Assembly: GCF_015999335.1 (NCBI RefSeq)
Contig: NZ_JAEACP010000002.1
Location: 124,001 to 188,000, forward strand
DNA: 64,000 nucleotides
DNA from: Tabrizicola soli
Lineage (GTDB): Bacteria; Pseudomonadota; Alphaproteobacteria; Rhodobacterales; Rhodobacteraceae
Reading direction: 5' to 3'
Every line of letters begins with the position of its first letter. Position 1 is the stretch's first letter. A model generated the notes under the pieces. That model was not told the origin of the DNA, made no database searches, and saw only the letters and a list, made by a program, of their open reading frames with translations. A program made the position numbers and the translations under genes. Positions 62,490 through 64,000 of the stretch are shown here, piece by piece.

Positions 62490-63998
62490 CTAGAAATCGG
62501 TCGGCGCGCCGCCTTCCTGCTTCCTTCGGGCGACGAAGCGGGTCAGTTCCTCCTGCGCCGCATGGTCCATCTCCGGCGCCTCGAATTCGGCCAGGATCTG
62601 CTTGTAGATCCGGTGCGCGCGCTCGACCGTCCAGACCGATCCGTCCGCCTGCCACGCCTCGTAGTTCCGCCAGTCGCTGACGAAGGGCGCATAGAAGGCG
62701 TGCTGGTAGCGCTCCTGGGTGTGCTGGACGCCGAAATAATGCCCCCCTGCGCCGACCTCGCGGATCGCGTCGAAGGCGAGGTCGTCCTCGGTGGTGGCCC
62801 AGGTCGCCCCCTCGAAATAGCGCTGGATCATCTGCAGGACCTCGCAGTCCATGATGAATTTCTCGGGGCTCGCGATCAGCCCGCCCTCCAGCCAGCCGGC
62901 GGCGTGGTAGACCATGTTGGTGCGCGACTGGACCGAGGCCCAGAGCGAATTCGACGTCTCCCACATCGCCTGGCCGTCGGGGACGTTGGCGGCGCAGACG
63001 CCGGAGGAGCGCAGCGGCAGCCTGTAGTGCCGGACAAGCTGGCCGGTCATCTGCGTCGCGCGCATGTATTCCGGGGTGCCGAAGGCCGGGGCGCCGGACT
63101 TCATGTCCACGTTCGAGGTGAAGGTGCCGATGGCGACCGGGCAGCCCGGCGCGATGTATTGCAAAAGCGCGATGGCCGCCAGCGCCTCGGCGATCGACAG
63201 CGCCACCGCGCCGGCCAGGGTGACGGGGGCCATCGCCCCGGCCAGGGTGAAGGGCGTCACCACCACCGGCTGGCCGCGTTTCGCCATCCGCATCGCGCCG
63301 TCGAGCATCGGGTAGTCGTGCTTCAGGGGCGAGACCGAGTTGATGTTGGTATAGAGCCTCGGCTTCGCGTCGAATTCCGAATGGGTCAGCCCCCCCGCGA
63401 TGCGGACCATCTCCATCACGTCCTCGACCCGCTCGGCCCCCAGCGAATAGGCGTGGACGACCTTGTCGGTGAGGGTCAGCTTTTCGTGAAGGCAGTCGAG
63501 GTGGCGGACGCTGGCGTGGATGTCCACGGGTTCCACCGGATAGCCGCCCGCGATGTGGATGCAGTTGAAATACTGCGTCAGCTTCATGAATTCCTTGAAG
63601 GATTCGAAATCGCCCGAGCGCTTGCCGCGCTCCATGTCCCAGGCGTTCGGCGGCGAGGAGACGTTCACGAACAGCATGTGCTTGCCGCCCATGACCACCT
63701 CGTGGTCCGGGTTGCGCGGCGTGATGGTAAAGCTTTCCGGCGCGCGGGCGAGCATCTCCATCACGAAGGCTTCGTCCATGCGGACGTTGGTGCCGGTGAC
63801 GATGCAACCGGCGCGGCGCAGGTGCTCCACCGCCGCGGGGTTCAGGAACTCGATCCCGATGTCGGACAGGATCCGCATCGCAGTCTTGTGGATGCGCTGC
63901 ACCCCGTCGGCGTCCAGGGGCTCGGTCGGGGCGTCGGGGTTGACCGGGATGCGCCAGGGCATCTGGTCGATGGCGGCCGAGCCCGCGCGCACCTTCAT
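62490..63998 (-). CDS. MttB family (trimethylamine/quaternary amine) methyltransferase, probably incomplete at its N-terminus
   Basis: 502 codons are visible. ADGVQRIHKTAMRILSDIGI, RAPESFTITPRNPDHEVVMG and GKHMLFVNVSSPPNAWDMER and, further on, PVVVTPFTLAGAMAPVTLAG plus ATEDDLAFDAIREVGAGGHY-like sequences (TEDDLAFDAIREVGAGGHYF) mark the MttB superfamily. No in-frame UAG is present, so it belongs to the large non-pyrrolysine group, which includes glycine-betaine and related demethylases. The first in-frame ATG is two bases from the window end, and family N-termini are usually longer, so the true start probably lies outside. Corrinoid partner genes are not in view. Confidence 0.87.
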   Translation of the reverse strand: MKVRAGSAAIDQMPWRIPVNPDAPTEPLDADGVQRIHKTAMRILSDIGIEFLNPAAVEHLRRAGCIVTGTNVRMDEAFVMEMLARAPESFTITPRNPDHEVVMGGKHMLFVNVSSPPNAWDMERGKRSGDFESFKEFMKLTQYFNCIHIAGGYPVEPVDIHASVRHLDCLHEKLTLTDKVVHAYSLGAERVEDVMEMVRIAGGLTHSEFDAKPRLYTNINSVSPLKHDYPMLDGAMRMAKRGQPVVVTPFTLAGAMAPVTLAGAVALSIAEALAAIALLQYIAPGCPVAIGTFTSNVDMKSGAPAFGTPEYMRATQMTGQLVRHYRLPLRSSGVCAANVPDGQAMWETSNSLWASVQSRTNMVYHAAGWLEGGLIASPEKFIMDCEVLQMIQRYFEGATWATTEDDLAFDAIREVGAGGHYFGVQHTQERYQHAFYAPFVSDWRNYEAWQADGSVWTVERAHRIYKQILAEFEAPEMDHAAQEELTRFVARRKQEGGAPTDF

Positions 63999-64000
63999 GC

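Overview
The window is very GC-rich chromosomal DNA from an alphaproteobacterium, almost certainly of the family Rhodobacteraceae (Rhodobacter/Paracoccus-like). The evidence is the mraZ-rsmH-ftsL-ftsI-murE order with a long structured leader before mraZ, a DUF1127 gene followed by four CCUCCUCCC-motif small RNAs (the ccaF1-CcsR layout known from Rhodobacter sphaeroides), split his genes, a CarD regulator, a Suv3-like helicase and family-typical intergenic repeats. I see no prophage, insertion sequence, CRISPR array or rRNA operon; the stretch reads as core chromosome with a few accessory genes. LAYOUT. 1-4.4 kb: start of the division/cell-wall (dcw) cluster on the minus strand, tightly coupled (TGATG overlaps), led by a leader with an internal terminator (UpsM-type sRNA) and a 10-bp-phased TGGG repeat that fits a MraZ operator. 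4.7-7.4 kb: a small TetR/VOC operon whose regulator has a damaged N-terminus, then the Fe-S carrier Mrp. 7.6-8.35 kb: DUF1127 protein plus four tandem CcsR-like sRNAs. 8.3-16.3 kb: BenE-type transporter, UvrD/PcrA helicase, pyruvate carboxylase, CsbD, and a tiny EF-hand protein. 16.5-22.9 kb: tRNA-Gly, then hisB-hisH-glsA and hisA-hisF-hisE, separated by three minus-strand genes. 23-31.3 kb: CoA-binding protein, a structured 3' RNA, RlmB-type methyltransferase, tRNA-Tyr, PACE efflux protein, dimethylarginine hydrolase coupled to a glycosyltransferase-like protein, MetY, an unknown two-gene operon, SIMPL protein. 31.4-34.3 kb: a 936-residue single-pass protein joining pilus/secretion-like end domains. 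34.4-38.4 kb: cobT/cobS diverging, then ribB-ribH-nusB. 38.5-44.4 kb: META protein, lysophospholipase-like hydrolase with SCP2 protein, TPR protein, Suv3-like helicase, Hsp15, FdxA. 44.5-46 kb: CarD and, convergent, riboflavin synthase. 46.1-50.6 kb: capsule genes kpsS-kpsD/wza-kpsC. 50.7-64 kb: parE, GST, a LuxR regulator fused to a catalytically dead alpha/beta hydrolase, PPK2, DUF1007-NicO metal uptake pair, MATE exporter, amidase and an MttB-family methyltransferase cut by the window edge. COOPERATION. The his genes, the riboflavin genes (ribB, ribH here; ribE 8 kb away), the cobalamin loop genes and the capsule genes form recognisable pathway modules. Post-transcriptional control is the strongest theme: UpsM-like and CcsR-like RNAs, a candidate 3' RNA after rlmB, and many intergenic palindromes belonging to at least three dispersed families.
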